Position numbers and translations under genes: made by a program
From: Bacteroidales bacterium
GTDB taxonomy: Bacteria; Bacteroidota; Bacteroidia; Bacteroidales; UBA932
Length of the DNA: 45,819 bases
Reading direction: 5' to 3'
Assembly: GCA_017554135.1 (NCBI GenBank)
Contig: JAFZIX010000275.1
Span: 1-45,819 of the forward strand
Shown here: positions 5,853 through 13,634 of the stretch, piece by piece
How positions within the stretch are numbered: the stretch's first letter is position 1
Layout of the letters: each line of letters opens with the position of its first letter
Notes under the pieces: generated by a model
The model's database searches: none
The model's input: the letters and a program-made list of their open reading frames with translations, nothing else
Told to the model about the DNA's origin: nothing

Positions 5853-6746
5853 ATGAAAGGAATTGTTCTGGCAGGAGGCTCGGGTACTCGCCTCTATCCT
5901 ATCACCAAGGGCGTTAGCAAACAGCTTCTGCCCATCTACGACAAACCTATGGTGTACTATCCCATAAGCGCACTTATGCTTGCCGGGATAAGGGATATCC
6001 TTGTCATCTCAACGCCTCAGGACCTTCCGGCTTTCAAGCGTCTGCTGGGAGATGGCTCCAATTTTGGAATCAATCTTCAGTATGCAGAGCAGCCTTCTCC
6101 AGATGGCCTGGCACAGGCATTTATCATAGGGAAGGAGTTTATCGGCACAGATTCCGCCTGCCTTGTCCTTGGAGACAATATCTTCCATGGCGCCGGCTTC
6201 ACGGGTCTTCTCACTGAAGCTGTGAAATCCGCAGAGGAAGATGGCAAGGCTACGGTTTTTGGCTATTGGGTAAGTGACCCTGAACGCTATGGCGTGGCAG
6301 AATTTGACAAGGAAGGCAACTGCCTTTCCATTGAGGAAAAACCCAGGAATCCCAAGAGCAATTACGCCGTCGTGGGCCTGTATTTCTACCCCAACAAGGT
6401 TGTTGATGTGGCCGCAAATATAAAGCCGTCGGCCCGCGGAGAACTTGAAATCACGTCCGTCAACCAAGAGTTCCTGAAGGAAGGCCTCCTTAAGGTACAG
6501 ACCCTTGGACGGGGCTTTGCCTGGCTGGATACCGGCACCCACGATTCCCTGGCAGAGGCCTCCATCTACATTGAGACCATAGAAAAGCGCCAGGGCCTCA
6601 AGGTTGCGTGCCTTGAGGGAATAGGGTTCAGCAAGGGATGGATATCGGCCGATAAACTCAGGGAGATAGCAGCCCCTATGGCAAAGAACCAATATGGGCA
6701 GTACCTTCTAAGGCTGGCCGACGATCCGGTTACACCCGTTCTGTAA
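5853..6746 (+). CDS. rfbA: Glucose-1-phosphate thymidylyltransferase
   Basis: A 297-residue cytoplasmic nucleotidyltransferase that makes dTDP-glucose from glucose-1-phosphate and dTTP, the first step of dTDP-L-rhamnose and related sugars. The N-terminal nucleotide-binding motif GGSGTRLYPITKGVSKQLLP is at residues ~8-27. YDKPMVYYPISALM, LGDNIFHGAG (metal/nucleotide site), EKPRNPKSNYAVVGLYFY and FAWLDTGTHDSL follow in the family order, and the length is full. It stands alone: rfbB, rfbC and rfbD are not in this window. It has its own promoter and converges with the aldo/keto reductase gene, overlapping it by 17 bases at the 3' ends. Confidence 0.97.
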   Translation: MKGIVLAGGSGTRLYPITKGVSKQLLPIYDKPMVYYPISALMLAGIRDILVISTPQDLPAFKRLLGDGSNFGINLQYAEQPSPDGLAQAFIIGKEFIGTDSACLVLGDNIFHGAGFTGLLTEAVKSAEEDGKATVFGYWVSDPERYGVAEFDKEGNCLSIEEKPRNPKSNYAVVGLYFYPNKVVDVAANIKPSARGELEITSVNQEFLKEGLLKVQTLGRGFAWLDTGTHDSLAEASIYIETIEKRQGLKVACLEGIGFSKGWISADKLREIAAPMAKNQYGQYLLRLADDPVTPVL

Positions 6747-7746
6747 TCTGGATGGGTTTTGAGAGCTGGTCTATTGCGGCCAGCTCTTCTGTTGAGAAGG
6801 TGGTGTTATTCAACGCACCAAGGTCCTCAGAGAGTTGTTTAACTGAACTTGCGCCCAGCAACACGGATGTGATGTGGGGCTTTGCAAGGAGCCAGGCCAG
6901 TGACATCTGGGCAAGTGTCTGGCCACGGCCGCGGGCTATTTCCCTGAGGCCACGGAGGGCATCCAGCATAGTCTGTGTAAGGATTTCAGGCCTCAGTGAG
7001 CCGCTCTTGGACATACGTGAACCGGAAGGTATGCCACCGTCAAGGTAGCGGTCGCTGAGTAGGCCCTGCTGCAGGGGAGAGAAGGGGATGAATCCCGCTC
7101 CGGCCTCTCCGGCAAGGGACACAAGGTCCTCGCGTTCCGGATTGCGGTCTATGATGTTGTAGCGGTCCTGGAACAGGAGGCATGGGGTCTCGTGGGAAAT
7201 CAGATAATTGTACGCATACACGGCGGCCTGCTTGGGGTAGCGGGAAACTCCAACATAGAGGGCCTTCCCTTGATGCACAATATCAACAAGTGCCTGTAGT
7301 GTCTCATCCAGCGGAGTGCGGGGGTCATATCTGTGGGTGTAGAAAAGGTCCACGTAATCCAGTTTCATACGCCTGAGGCTCTGGTCCAGACTGGAGATGA
7401 GGTACTTTCGGGAACCCCATTCCCCGTAAGGGCCGGGCCACATCAGGTAACCCGCCTTGGTGGAAATGAACAGTTCATCCCTGTAGGGCTTGAAGGAAGA
7501 GGTGAGGAGTTTTCCAAAGTTTTCTTCCGCAGCTCCCGGTTCCGGGCCGTAGTTGTTGGCAAGGTCAAAGTGGCAGATGCCCTGGTCGAAGGCATAGTGA
7601 GCCATTTCCTGGATACGCTCAAAGGGCGTTTCCGTTCCAAAGTTCTGCCATAGGCCAAGTGTGATTGCCGGGATGTCTATTCCAGACCTTCCGCAGCGGC
7701 GGTACTGCATGGAGCTGTATCGCTCCGGGGATGCTGTGTAACTCAT
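6730..7746 (-). CDS. Aldo/keto reductase (YghZ/Kv-beta-like)
   Basis: An NADPH-dependent cytosolic oxidoreductase of the YghZ-like aldo/keto reductase subfamily, about 338 residues from the start chosen. The catalytic tetrad is visible as FDLANNYG (Asp and Tyr), ISTKAGY (Lys) and YTHRYDP (His). The cofactor region includes FIPFSPLQQGLL and SVLLGASSVKQL. I chose the ATG at 7746 (MSYTASPERY) rather than the one at 7764, because the minus-strand TAGCTTTG promoter element at 7768-7775 leaves almost no leader for the upstream ATG and because MSYxxSPxRY is the usual N-terminus. The substrate is probably a small aldehyde such as methylglyoxal or glyceraldehyde phosphate, by family only. Confidence 0.9.
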   Translation of the reverse strand: MSYTASPERYSSMQYRRCGRSGIDIPAITLGLWQNFGTETPFERIQEMAHYAFDQGICHFDLANNYGPEPGAAEENFGKLLTSSFKPYRDELFISTKAGYLMWPGPYGEWGSRKYLISSLDQSLRRMKLDYVDLFYTHRYDPRTPLDETLQALVDIVHQGKALYVGVSRYPKQAAVYAYNYLISHETPCLLFQDRYNIIDRNPEREDLVSLAGEAGAGFIPFSPLQQGLLSDRYLDGGIPSGSRMSKSGSLRPEILTQTMLDALRGLREIARGRGQTLAQMSLAWLLAKPHITSVLLGASSVKQLSEDLGALNNTTFSTEELAAIDQLSKPIQITERV

Positions 7747-7767
7747 TTCTATGCTGTTTGTCATTTA

Positions 7768-7775
7768 CAAAGCTA
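7768..7775 (-). promoter_or_regulatory. -7 element for the aldo/keto reductase gene
   Basis: TAGCTTTG on the minus strand matches TAnnTTTG; a TTG occurs 22 bases further upstream in the same direction. It supports the downstream start codon at 7746. Confidence 0.55.
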
Positions 7776-7785
7776 CAAAAAAACC

Positions 7786-7816
7786 TTGATTATTGGCCAA
7801 TTATTACTTATTTTTA
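7786..7816 (+). promoter_or_regulatory. Possible promoter of the CE7 esterase gene
   Basis: TTG (7786-7788), 20-base spacer, TATTTTTA (7809-7816), one mismatch from the -7 consensus, 22 bases before the ATG. It overlaps the divergent reductase promoter region. Confidence 0.45.
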
Positions 7817-7837
7817 CAGGACAAAAACAGATAAACT

Positions 7838-9226
7838 ATGACTAAGAGATTATTCGGTATTGTAGTATCGGCCAGCCTTATACTGGCAATATCCTATTCC
7901 TGCACCCCAGTTCAGCAGGATGGCATCCCCGGTGATGAGCAAACCGTAGATCCTTCTACACTAGATGCTCTTGTTGTCACGGCCCCAATTCCTGAGAATA
8001 ATTTCATCTTTGAAGGAAAGCCTCAATTTGTCCTTAAGATTAATAACAAGAATACTGTCCCTATAAGTGACAAGTTGTCAATAAAGGTACTCTCGGACAA
8101 GAAAAAAACCGTTACTTCCTCTGAACTGGGAGAGTTCACAGTTCCCGCAAACACCACAATAGACAAAGATATTACTCTGGATTTTGACTTCCAGCCAGGT
8201 TTCTACAAGGCCCAATGCAGCGTCGAGGGTAGGACTGCATGCAGCGTGAATTTCGGTATCAGCCCTACTAAGATTGTATCGGCCCCGGATATGCAGGAAG
8301 ACTTTACCTCTTTCTGGGAAGATGCCATCTACCAACTTGAGAATATGGTTCAGATGAATCCTAAGATTACTGCTCTCCCCGGGAGGACCAACATGTATCT
8401 TGTAGAGATGAACTCTATTCCTGATAATGTCACTGGAGAAGATGCTGTAATCCACGCATATCTGTCAATTCCAAAAGATGCATCAGCTACAAAAAAATAT
8501 CCGGTACTCATTCACTTTTTTGGATATGACGACCAAAAACCTTCCGGCAAATTGTCCGGTCCGTCCGTCGCAATGTCTTTCATAGAACTGTATGTGTCAA
8601 CTCGCGGCCAGATGATTAACAATCGTACTGCTGACCAGCGGTCGGACGGCATAGATGAGGACTATCATAACAACTACGGGGACTGGTTTGCCTACAATTT
8701 TGGCCAGAAGGGAAGTTACTATTACCGCGGCGCATATATGGACTGCGTCCAGGCAGTGCGTTTCATTGCAACGCTAGAGGAGGCCGATACAAACAATATC
8801 TTTGCGGAAGGGAACAGCCAGGGCGGTGCATTCTCATACGCCTGCGCGGCCCTCAGTCCCATTCCCCTTGCCGGTATCGCGCCCGGCGTAGCTTTTATGG
8901 GAGACTTCCCGGATTATTTCCAGATAGTGGATTGGCCGGCATCTACCGCCAGGGCCAACAAGGGCTCTATGACGGATGAAGAGATGTATGCATTCCTTTC
9001 CTACTTTGACACCAAGAACCTTGCAACCCGTGTTTCATGCCCCATCATGGCAACTATGGGCTTGAAGGACACTACATGCCCTCCTCACACCAACATTGCC
9101 CCGTTCAACAATGCAAAGACCCCTGCAGAGGATAAGGTTATGTATTATTACGCAGATATGGGCCATCAGATTGCCGCGAACTGGGATGTCAATATGAAGA
9201 ACTTCTTCAAGAATCACATGAAGTAA
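7838..9226 (+). CDS. Acetylxylan-esterase-like (CE7/AXE1) lipoprotein
   Basis: A 462-residue secreted alpha/beta-hydrolase. The N-terminus has a lipoprotein signal peptide with a lipobox ending at Cys22 (ILAISYSC). A ~110-residue beta-rich domain with an Ig-like pattern comes next (~45-145), followed by the catalytic domain (~150-462). The CE7 triad can be assigned: serine in EGNSQGG, aspartate in LKDTTCPP and histidine in MGHQIA; the RGQM segment typical of CE7 oxyanion loops is also present. The family removes acetyl groups from xylo-oligosaccharides or cephalosporins, and here probably acts on acetylated sugars at the cell surface or in the periplasm. It is monocistronic, with a strong terminator at 9265-9302, and lies outside the island. 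Confidence 0.88.
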   Translation: MTKRLFGIVVSASLILAISYSCTPVQQDGIPGDEQTVDPSTLDALVVTAPIPENNFIFEGKPQFVLKINNKNTVPISDKLSIKVLSDKKKTVTSSELGEFTVPANTTIDKDITLDFDFQPGFYKAQCSVEGRTACSVNFGISPTKIVSAPDMQEDFTSFWEDAIYQLENMVQMNPKITALPGRTNMYLVEMNSIPDNVTGEDAVIHAYLSIPKDASATKKYPVLIHFFGYDDQKPSGKLSGPSVAMSFIELYVSTRGQMINNRTADQRSDGIDEDYHNNYGDWFAYNFGQKGSYYYRGAYMDCVQAVRFIATLEEADTNNIFAEGNSQGGAFSYACAALSPIPLAGIAPGVAFMGDFPDYFQIVDWPASTARANKGSMTDEEMYAFLSYFDTKNLATRVSCPIMATMGLKDTTCPPHTNIAPFNNAKTPAEDKVMYYYADMGHQIAANWDVNMKNFFKNHMK

Positions 9227-9264
9227 GGCCGCAGAATGTAAATTTCTCATTTACAGCATATTAT

Positions 9265-9302
9265 GCAAAATGCCCTGGGCGAATTCGCTCAGGGCATTTT
9301 GC
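9265..9302 (+). terminator. Rho-independent terminator after the CE7 esterase gene
   Basis: GCAAAATGCCCTG...CAGGGCATTTTGC, a 17-bp stem with one G-T pair and an AATT loop. The A-tract on one side and T-tract on the other allow bidirectional termination. Confidence 0.85.
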
Positions 9303-9329
9303 GTAAACTATTGACAATTAATAGTTTAC
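9303..9329. repeat. Second hairpin abutting the terminator
   Basis: A perfect 10-bp inverted repeat (GTAAACTATT/AATAGTTTAC) with a 7-base loop, immediately adjacent to the terminator. Its function is unknown; it may be a terminator for transcription arriving from the minus strand or a leftover of an insertion. Confidence 0.5.
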
Positions 9330-9337
9330 ATTCTACG

Positions 9338-9364
9338 CTAATACTCCTCCTCGTTCCACAAATG
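9338..9364 (-). pseudogene. Relic of a DUF2795 gene 3' end
   Basis: Read on the minus strand these bases encode HLWNEEEY followed by a stop, matching the MWNEEEY-stop end of the intact DUF2795 protein at 10898-11119. A stop codon lies 17 codons upstream in frame, so only the tail survives. The rest of the 9330-9506 interval shows no gene. Confidence 0.45.
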
Positions 9365-9506
9365 GTGTAACTTCTGTAGGCTGATTATTATCAGTTAGTT
9401 ACGCTCGTGTTTAAAAACTTGGATAGCCACAGGGATAGTCTGAGGCAGGCTGAGATGCCATTAAGTGGCTGTATACAATTACACCCACTATCCCCGGACA
9501 GAATAG

Positions 9507-10757
9507 TTATTCTATCCAGTCTGATAATGACACTTTCTCCTTTGTTTTGTCATAAGGGAGGAACACTGTTTCGCCTGTGCACCAGGATGTCCGGAGGTCG
9601 GCAACAACCCCATCGTCATAGAGATAAAGACTGAATATTTTCGGCATAGATTCAAAATGCCAATACCCACCCCAATGGCCTCTGTTAACTTGGATAAGAT
9701 ACCTGAGTTCAGTTAATCTGTCCTCATTAATCTTTGTCCATTTAGTATAGTCTAAAACATCATCCTCATCAGACTCACAGACACCTCCAACATATAGTGA
9801 AAGGAGCCTGTCAATTTCTGATGTTATGTATACAATCTCCTTATCAGAATCAAAACTTGGAACATAAGCAAAACGGTCTGATGCTTTCATCATATAATCC
9901 CATTTGAGAGTCTTATCCCAAAGAGCATCAAAAGGGTATTCATTGAAGGTCCCAGGATACCTCCTGACCTCTATGCTGCCAGGCAATGAACAAATAACAC
10001 AACTATCAGGAATGGTCTTATTGTATTCAATGAAGACTCTTTTAACGGCTTGATTAATCAAAGAATCAGTTGAAAACGACCTCAATTGCACTGACCAATT
10101 CTTCCACTCTTTGAGAAATGTTTTGAAATTGTTATCAGTCAAGGATGGATACTTCTTGACAAATGATGGCTTGATAGGAGTCGTTATTACCAGTGTGTCC
10201 GGATGTTCTGATACCCATTGTTTATATTCCTCATCCATTTCCTCTCCGAATGTTTCCTCCAAGCTGGAAACACCCCATATGCCATCTATATTCTTATAAT
10301 AGTATTCTTCCCAATCATCAATATTACGAGCAAGGTTAAAGAAAGGTATAGTATGGAAGAATGCGAAAGAGGAATATTTAAGAATGGTTGACTTTTTCCC
10401 AGTCTTTTCAAAGACAACAGGAATAGATTCTTCCAGTTTATCTTCTGATACAATAAACTTAACCCCATTTATAATAACCTGTCCAAATAGACTGTCCTTA
10501 ACCATACAGGTGCTAGGATGCTCTGGACTAGCAATAATGGAATTTCTAGTGGTATGGGTATATATGAACATCTCTGGAGTATTAGACTTGGCCTTCTCTT
10601 TATCTGCAATTTCTTCGAGCCAAGATCTCACATTGTTATCAGCAATCTCGACCTTGTCAACTCTCATTATGCGGAAGTTCAAGCAAACAAAGACGAGCAA
10701 AGCAATCACAATAGTAATTACTATGGCAATCAAACAATATGACTTTTTGTTCTTCAT
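9507..10757 (-). CDS. Unrecognised membrane-anchored protein (416 aa)
   Basis: I do not recognise a family. Residues ~8-28 form a single hydrophobic segment (CLIAIVITIVIALLVFVCLN) after a lysine-rich start, so the protein is probably anchored in the inner membrane with ~390 residues outside the cytoplasm. The exterior is rich in aromatic and acidic residues (EEYYYKNIDGIWG, GGYWHFESMP, YDDGVVADLRTSW) and has only a few cysteines. Its composition is visibly more A+T-rich than the flanking genes, and a fragment of a neighbouring gene type lies at its 3' side, which suggests it arrived by transfer. A TATCTTTG -7 motif lies just before the ATG. Confidence 0.7.
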   Translation of the reverse strand: MKNKKSYCLIAIVITIVIALLVFVCLNFRIMRVDKVEIADNNVRSWLEEIADKEKAKSNTPEMFIYTHTTRNSIIASPEHPSTCMVKDSLFGQVIINGVKFIVSEDKLEESIPVVFEKTGKKSTILKYSSFAFFHTIPFFNLARNIDDWEEYYYKNIDGIWGVSSLEETFGEEMDEEYKQWVSEHPDTLVITTPIKPSFVKKYPSLTDNNFKTFLKEWKNWSVQLRSFSTDSLINQAVKRVFIEYNKTIPDSCVICSLPGSIEVRRYPGTFNEYPFDALWDKTLKWDYMMKASDRFAYVPSFDSDKEIVYITSEIDRLLSLYVGGVCESDEDDVLDYTKWTKINEDRLTELRYLIQVNRGHWGGYWHFESMPKIFSLYLYDDGVVADLRTSWCTGETVFLPYDKTKEKVSLSDWIE

Positions 10758-10762
10758 ACTTA

Positions 10763-10770
10763 CAAAGATA
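10763..10770 (-). promoter_or_regulatory. -7 element for the 416-aa membrane-anchored protein
   Basis: TATCTTTG on the minus strand, five bases before the ATG at 10757. No convincing -33 element was found. The very short spacing implies a leaderless or near-leaderless transcript. Confidence 0.45.
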
Positions 10771-10834
10771 GTAATATTTCCCCACCAACTATTCCTTTTC
10801 TTTCAGGGATAGTCCCAATGTGGCTGAAAAACCA

Positions 10835-10866
10835 AAAACTGCCAAGGATGATTCCTTGGCAGTTTT
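10835..10866 (-). terminator. Terminator after the DUF2795 gene
   Basis: AAAACTGCCAAGG/CCTTGGCAGTTTT, a perfect 13-bp stem with a 6-base loop and T-tracts on both strands, 32 bases downstream of the DUF2795 stop codon on the minus strand. It separates that gene from the 416-aa gene, which is read in the same direction. Confidence 0.85.
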
Positions 10867-10897
10867 GTGATTTATTGATTTTCAATATATTATCAAA

Positions 10898-11119
10898 TCA
10901 ATATTCTTCCTCATTCCACATGAAGTCTTCCTTGGTGGGGTAGTCTGGCCAGATGTCCTCTATGGATTCGTAGATCTCGGTGTCATCGTCCAGTTCCTCA
11001 AGGTTTTCTATTACTTCTTCGGGGGCGCAGGTGCGGTTTGCGTAGTCTATGAGCTCCTCTTTGGTTGCGGGCCACGGGGCGTCGTCCAGTGAGCTTGCAA
11101 GTTCAAGTGTCCAAAACAT
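10898..11119 (-). CDS. DUF2795 family protein
   Basis: A 73-residue very acidic cytosolic protein with the DUF2795 signature: WPATKEELIDYANRTCAPEE, then VIENLEELDDD and finally YESIEDIWPDYPTKEDF. The family is widespread in Bacteroidota and its function is unknown. It is divergent from folE with a TATCTTTG promoter element at 11175-11182, and ends with a strong terminator. The last residues match the relic at 9338-9364, so there were once two copies nearby. Confidence 0.88.
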   Translation of the reverse strand: MFWTLELASSLDDAPWPATKEELIDYANRTCAPEEVIENLEELDDDTEIYESIEDIWPDYPTKEDFMWNEEEY

Positions 11120-11174
11120 TGTATTATAGCGTTTTAATTGTTAAAAATCTTACAGGTTCCCGCAATTGGGGCTG

Positions 11175-11182
11175 CAAAGATA
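11175..11182 (-). promoter_or_regulatory. -7 element for the DUF2795 gene
   Basis: TATCTTTG on the minus strand, about 55 bases before the ATG at 11119. The -33 region is not a clear match. Confidence 0.5.
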
Positions 11183-11214
11183 GGAAAAAAACTTATATAA
11201 TGAATTTTTTTCGC

Positions 11215-11222
11215 TATTTTTG
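11215..11222 (+). promoter_or_regulatory. -7 element for folE
   Basis: TATTTTTG fits TAnnTTTG, 27 bases before the folE ATG. There is no clear -33 element. Confidence 0.5.
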
Positions 11223-11249
11223 TAGACAATTGCTTCAAATTACAGGCCA

Positions 11250-11840
11250 ATGGCATACAGAAAGATAGAACAATACGACCAAGATACCACAGAGCAGATA
11301 GCCGCCCACATCAAGGCTATCCTGGGTCTTTTGGGAGAAGACGTAGAGAGGGAAGGCCTCCATAAAACCCCGGAGCGCGTGGCTAAGGCCATGCAGTTCC
11401 TCACGCAGGGCTATTTCCAGAGCGGAGAAACCATAGTAAAGAGTGCCCTTTTCACAGAGCCCTACAACCATATGGTAATTGTGAAGGACATAGAGCTTTT
11501 CTCCCTCTGCGAGCATCACATGCTGCCTTTTATCGGCAAAGCCCACGTAGCTTACATCCCCAACGGCCAAATTACCGGCCTCAGTAAAATCGCCCGCGTG
11601 GTGGAAACCTACGCCCGCAGGCTCCAGGTTCAGGAGCGTCTCACGGAACAGATTCGTGACTGCATCCAGGACAGCCTCCAGCCTCTTGGCGTTGCAGTTG
11701 TAATTGAGGCCATGCACACCTGCATGTCCATGCGCGGGGTGCAGAAATCCAACGCAATCACCACCACAAGTGCCTTCTCCGGCATCTTCCTCAAGAGCAG
11801 CAAAACACGTAACGAATTCCTAAAACTAATAGAACATTAA
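11250..11840 (+). CDS. folE: GTP cyclohydrolase I
   Basis: A 196-residue cytoplasmic enzyme that converts GTP to 7,8-dihydroneopterin triphosphate, the first step of folate/pterin synthesis. Zinc ligands are visible in SLCEHHMLPF (Cys and His) and MHTCMSMRGV (second Cys). GLSKIARVVETYARRLQVQERLT and the N-terminal GLHKTPERVAKAM are family hallmarks. The length is complete. The stop codon TAA at 11838-11840 overlaps the first two bases of the island's left direct repeat, and an ATG two bases on begins the copied phosphohexomutase N-terminus. Before insertion the two genes were probably adjacent and co-transcribed. Confidence 0.97.
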   Translation: MAYRKIEQYDQDTTEQIAAHIKAILGLLGEDVEREGLHKTPERVAKAMQFLTQGYFQSGETIVKSALFTEPYNHMVIVKDIELFSLCEHHMLPFIGKAHVAYIPNGQITGLSKIARVVETYARRLQVQERLTEQIRDCIQDSLQPLGVAVVIEAMHTCMSMRGVQKSNAITTTSAFSGIFLKSSKTRNEFLKLIEH

Positions 11841-11863
11841 TATGGGTGCATTTCACGCTTATG
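11839..11863 (+). repeat. Left attachment site (attL), 25-bp direct repeat
   Basis: A 25-bp sequence starting AATATGGGTGCATTTCACGC and ending TTATG. It is identical to 44862-44886, where it is the start of the phosphohexomutase gene. Here it leads into a 13-codon dead-end reading frame (MGAFHAYGGLPVK-stop, 11842-11883), showing that the gene's 5' tip was left behind next to folE. Confidence 0.9.
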
Positions 11864-11993
11864 GAGGTCTCCCGGTGAAATGAAAAAGTTACAAAAATGC
11901 CATAAAAATGCCGTTACAAATGCGTGTGGCGGCGTTTTCCTTTTTTACCCTCAGAGGCCTTCGATGACAATGATAACACAATAATACCCTCAT

Positions 11994-12013
11994 TTTTGTT
12001 ACCCGTTTGTTAC
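11994..12013 (+). repeat. Subterminal 20-bp repeat, left copy
   Basis: TTTTGTTACCCGTTTGTTAC, identical to 44783-44802 and in the same orientation. It contains two TGTTAC cores, as would suit an integrase arm-type binding site. It lies 131 bases inside the left direct repeat and just before the integrase relic. Confidence 0.7.
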
Positions 12014-12057
12014 TCGAAACAAATTTTCACTATCTATTGCAGGCAAAGGGAAATGCT

Positions 12058-12510
12058 ATGAGAAAGCTGAAACAAAACAAGGAACCCATACGCCTGCGGG
12101 CAAAGAAACTGAAGGACGGAAGCCAGTCCCTGTACCTGGATTACTACTCCGGCGGGGGTGCGCCAGTACGAGTTCCTGAAACTGTACCTGGTCCCGGAGC
12201 GTTCGGGCGTGGAGAAAGACAAGAATGCAGAGACGCTGAGGACGGCGAACGCATACAAGGCGCAAAAGATTGTGGAGCTCCAGAACGGCGAGTTCGGTTT
12301 CAGCAACGCCCGTCTACGCTGCCAGATGAACTTTGTGGATTATATGCGCTCTCTTTCTCAGAAGGCGAAGGAAAGGGGGACCAGCACCTACCAGACATAC
12401 GACAACGGCATTAATCATTTCATTAAGTACGCCGGCGACCAGGTGGAGATAGGAAGCATAGACAAAGAGTTCTGTATGGGCTTTGTATCCTATCTGAAGC
12501 GCGCCAAGAC
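12058..12510 (+). pseudogene. Tyrosine recombinase (integrase) relic
   Basis: The frame starting at 12058 encodes MRKLKQNKEPIRLRAKKLKD...LYLDYYSGG, the N-terminal arm-binding region of Bacteroidota phage-type integrases. At a run of five Gs (12154-12158) the frame shifts, and the homology continues one frame over as RQYEFLKLYLVPERS and KNAETLRTANAYKAQKIVEL, followed by the SAM-like core-binding domain (STYQTYDNGINHFIKYAGD, FCMGFVSYLKRAKT). It then stops at ~12510, where unrelated coding sequence is joined. The whole catalytic domain (R..H-x-x-R..Y) is missing, so no active recombinase is made. The one-base G-run shift could also be a sequencing error, but the C-terminal loss cannot. Confidence 0.85.
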
Positions 12511-12987
12511 ATTGCCACCGTCAAGCTTCCCGGAACGTGGACGTACTACAGCGTGGCGACTGCAATCAGCAGCGACAACACCCTCGTTACCCTTGCATCC
12601 TCGGCCTACAAGACCAAGATAGAGAACAAGCTCAACTCCTACCTCGCAAAAGTGGGGATCAGGCAGGGCAGTGCGGTCTTCACCTTCACCGAGGCCGGCG
12701 AGTTCACAATCACCAACGGCACCAAGCAGATAGCTTCCGGCACCTACACGGTTGACAAGGAAAACAACGTCGAAATGAAGTTCGGCAAGGTTTACAGTTA
12801 CCTCACCCTCAAGGGGAAACTTGCCGCCACCACATCTGGCTGCCAGATTCTCTTCAACGCCGACAAGTTCCTTGAATTCTTGAAGAAGGCCGTGGCCGTC
12901 GCCGGCAAGCTCATCAGCACCGATTCTCTCGCATCCCTCCTTTCAGACGCCAGCGGGCTCCAGCTGGGATTCATACTCACCAAGTAG
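12511..12987 (+). pseudogene. DUF4923 (lipocalin-like) protein, 5'-truncated
   Basis: The sequence reads as the C-terminal ~158 residues of a DUF4923-type protein: GTWTYYS near the start, SAVFTFTEAGEFTI, IASGTYTVDKENNVEMKFG in the middle and LQLGFILTK at the end. The signal peptide and N-terminal part are gone; homology begins right where the integrase homology ends, so one deletion probably fused the two remnants. An ATG at 12553 exists, but a protein from it would lack the first strand and the export signal. It runs convergently into the sigma-factor gene two bases away. Confidence 0.75.
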
Positions 12988-12989
12988 AA

Positions 12990-13523
12990 TTAGGGAAGAA
13001 GCTTTTTCCGGAGATACTGCGTGGCATGGAAAAGATGTGTCTCGACAGTTCTCACGGAAAGCTCGCAGAGGGAGGCGATGCTTTTGTTGTCCATTCCGTA
13101 AAAACGGCTTAACAGGAACACCTTCCTTCTTGCAGGCGGCATCCAGGAAACGGCCTTCTGCACCCTCCGAAGAAATTCGTCGGCTTCGTATCTGCGGGCT
13201 GTTTCCTCCGATACCTCATCGAATGTAACCCGGAAGTTCTCCGCGAATTTCCGGGTTACCTGTATATGGTCACATCTGTCAAGCACCGCATTCTTTGCGA
13301 TATTCATCAGATAGGGCTCGAAAGAATTAATGCGAAGCAGCCGGGAACGGTATACCCAGAGCCTGACGAAGATATCCTGCGTGATATCCGCAGCCTCCTC
13401 GGGATCTTTCAGCAGACTCCTGACGAAACCTGCGCACTTGGGAGCATAGCGTTCGTACAGCAGGGCGAACGCTTGCCTGTCCCCGTGGGCACAGGACAGC
13501 AATATATTATTATCCGAAGACAA
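12990..13523 (-). CDS. ECF RNA polymerase sigma factor
   Basis: A 177-residue ECF sigma factor of the Bacteroidota FecI-like type. Region 2 spans residues ~8-85 (LLYERYAPKCAGFVRSLLKD, EEAADITQDIFVRLWVYR, SFEPYLMNIAKNAVLD) and region 4 spans ~112-172 (MPPARRKVFLLSRF, NKSIASLCELSVRTVETHLF). The start codon is TTG at 13523; no ATG precedes it after an in-frame stop seven codons upstream, and a TACCTTTG element lies 23 bases before it. It is divergent from the FecR anti-sigma gene, the standard pairing in which a SusC-like transducer signals through FecR to release this sigma factor and switch on the locus. Confidence 0.92.
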   Translation of the reverse strand: MSSDNNILLSCAHGDRQAFALLYERYAPKCAGFVRSLLKDPEEAADITQDIFVRLWVYRSRLLRINSFEPYLMNIAKNAVLDRCDHIQVTRKFAENFRVTFDEVSEETARRYEADEFLRRVQKAVSWMPPARRKVFLLSRFYGMDNKSIASLCELSVRTVETHLFHATQYLRKKLLP

Positions 13524-13545
13524 GTCAGTTATTATTTAGCAGATA

Positions 13546-13553
13546 CAAAGGTA
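13546..13553 (-). promoter_or_regulatory. -7 element for the ECF sigma gene
   Basis: TACCTTTG on the minus strand fits TAnnTTTG, 23 bases before the TTG start. The 13524-13634 interval between sigma and FecR genes must also hold the outward promoter of the cargo operon, but no consensus match was seen there, as expected if it is ECF-dependent. Confidence 0.5.
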
Positions 13554-13634
13554 AGATTTTTTACAAAATGGTTAAGTATCCGGACGCAGAAAACCGTCAT
13601 AATAATATAAAAGAGACATAATATCATCAAGCAT

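Noticed and set aside
12553..12987. An intact small DUF4923 gene starting at 12553
   Set aside because: Homology clearly starts upstream of this ATG in the same frame, and no signal peptide is present, so it is better called a truncated relic.
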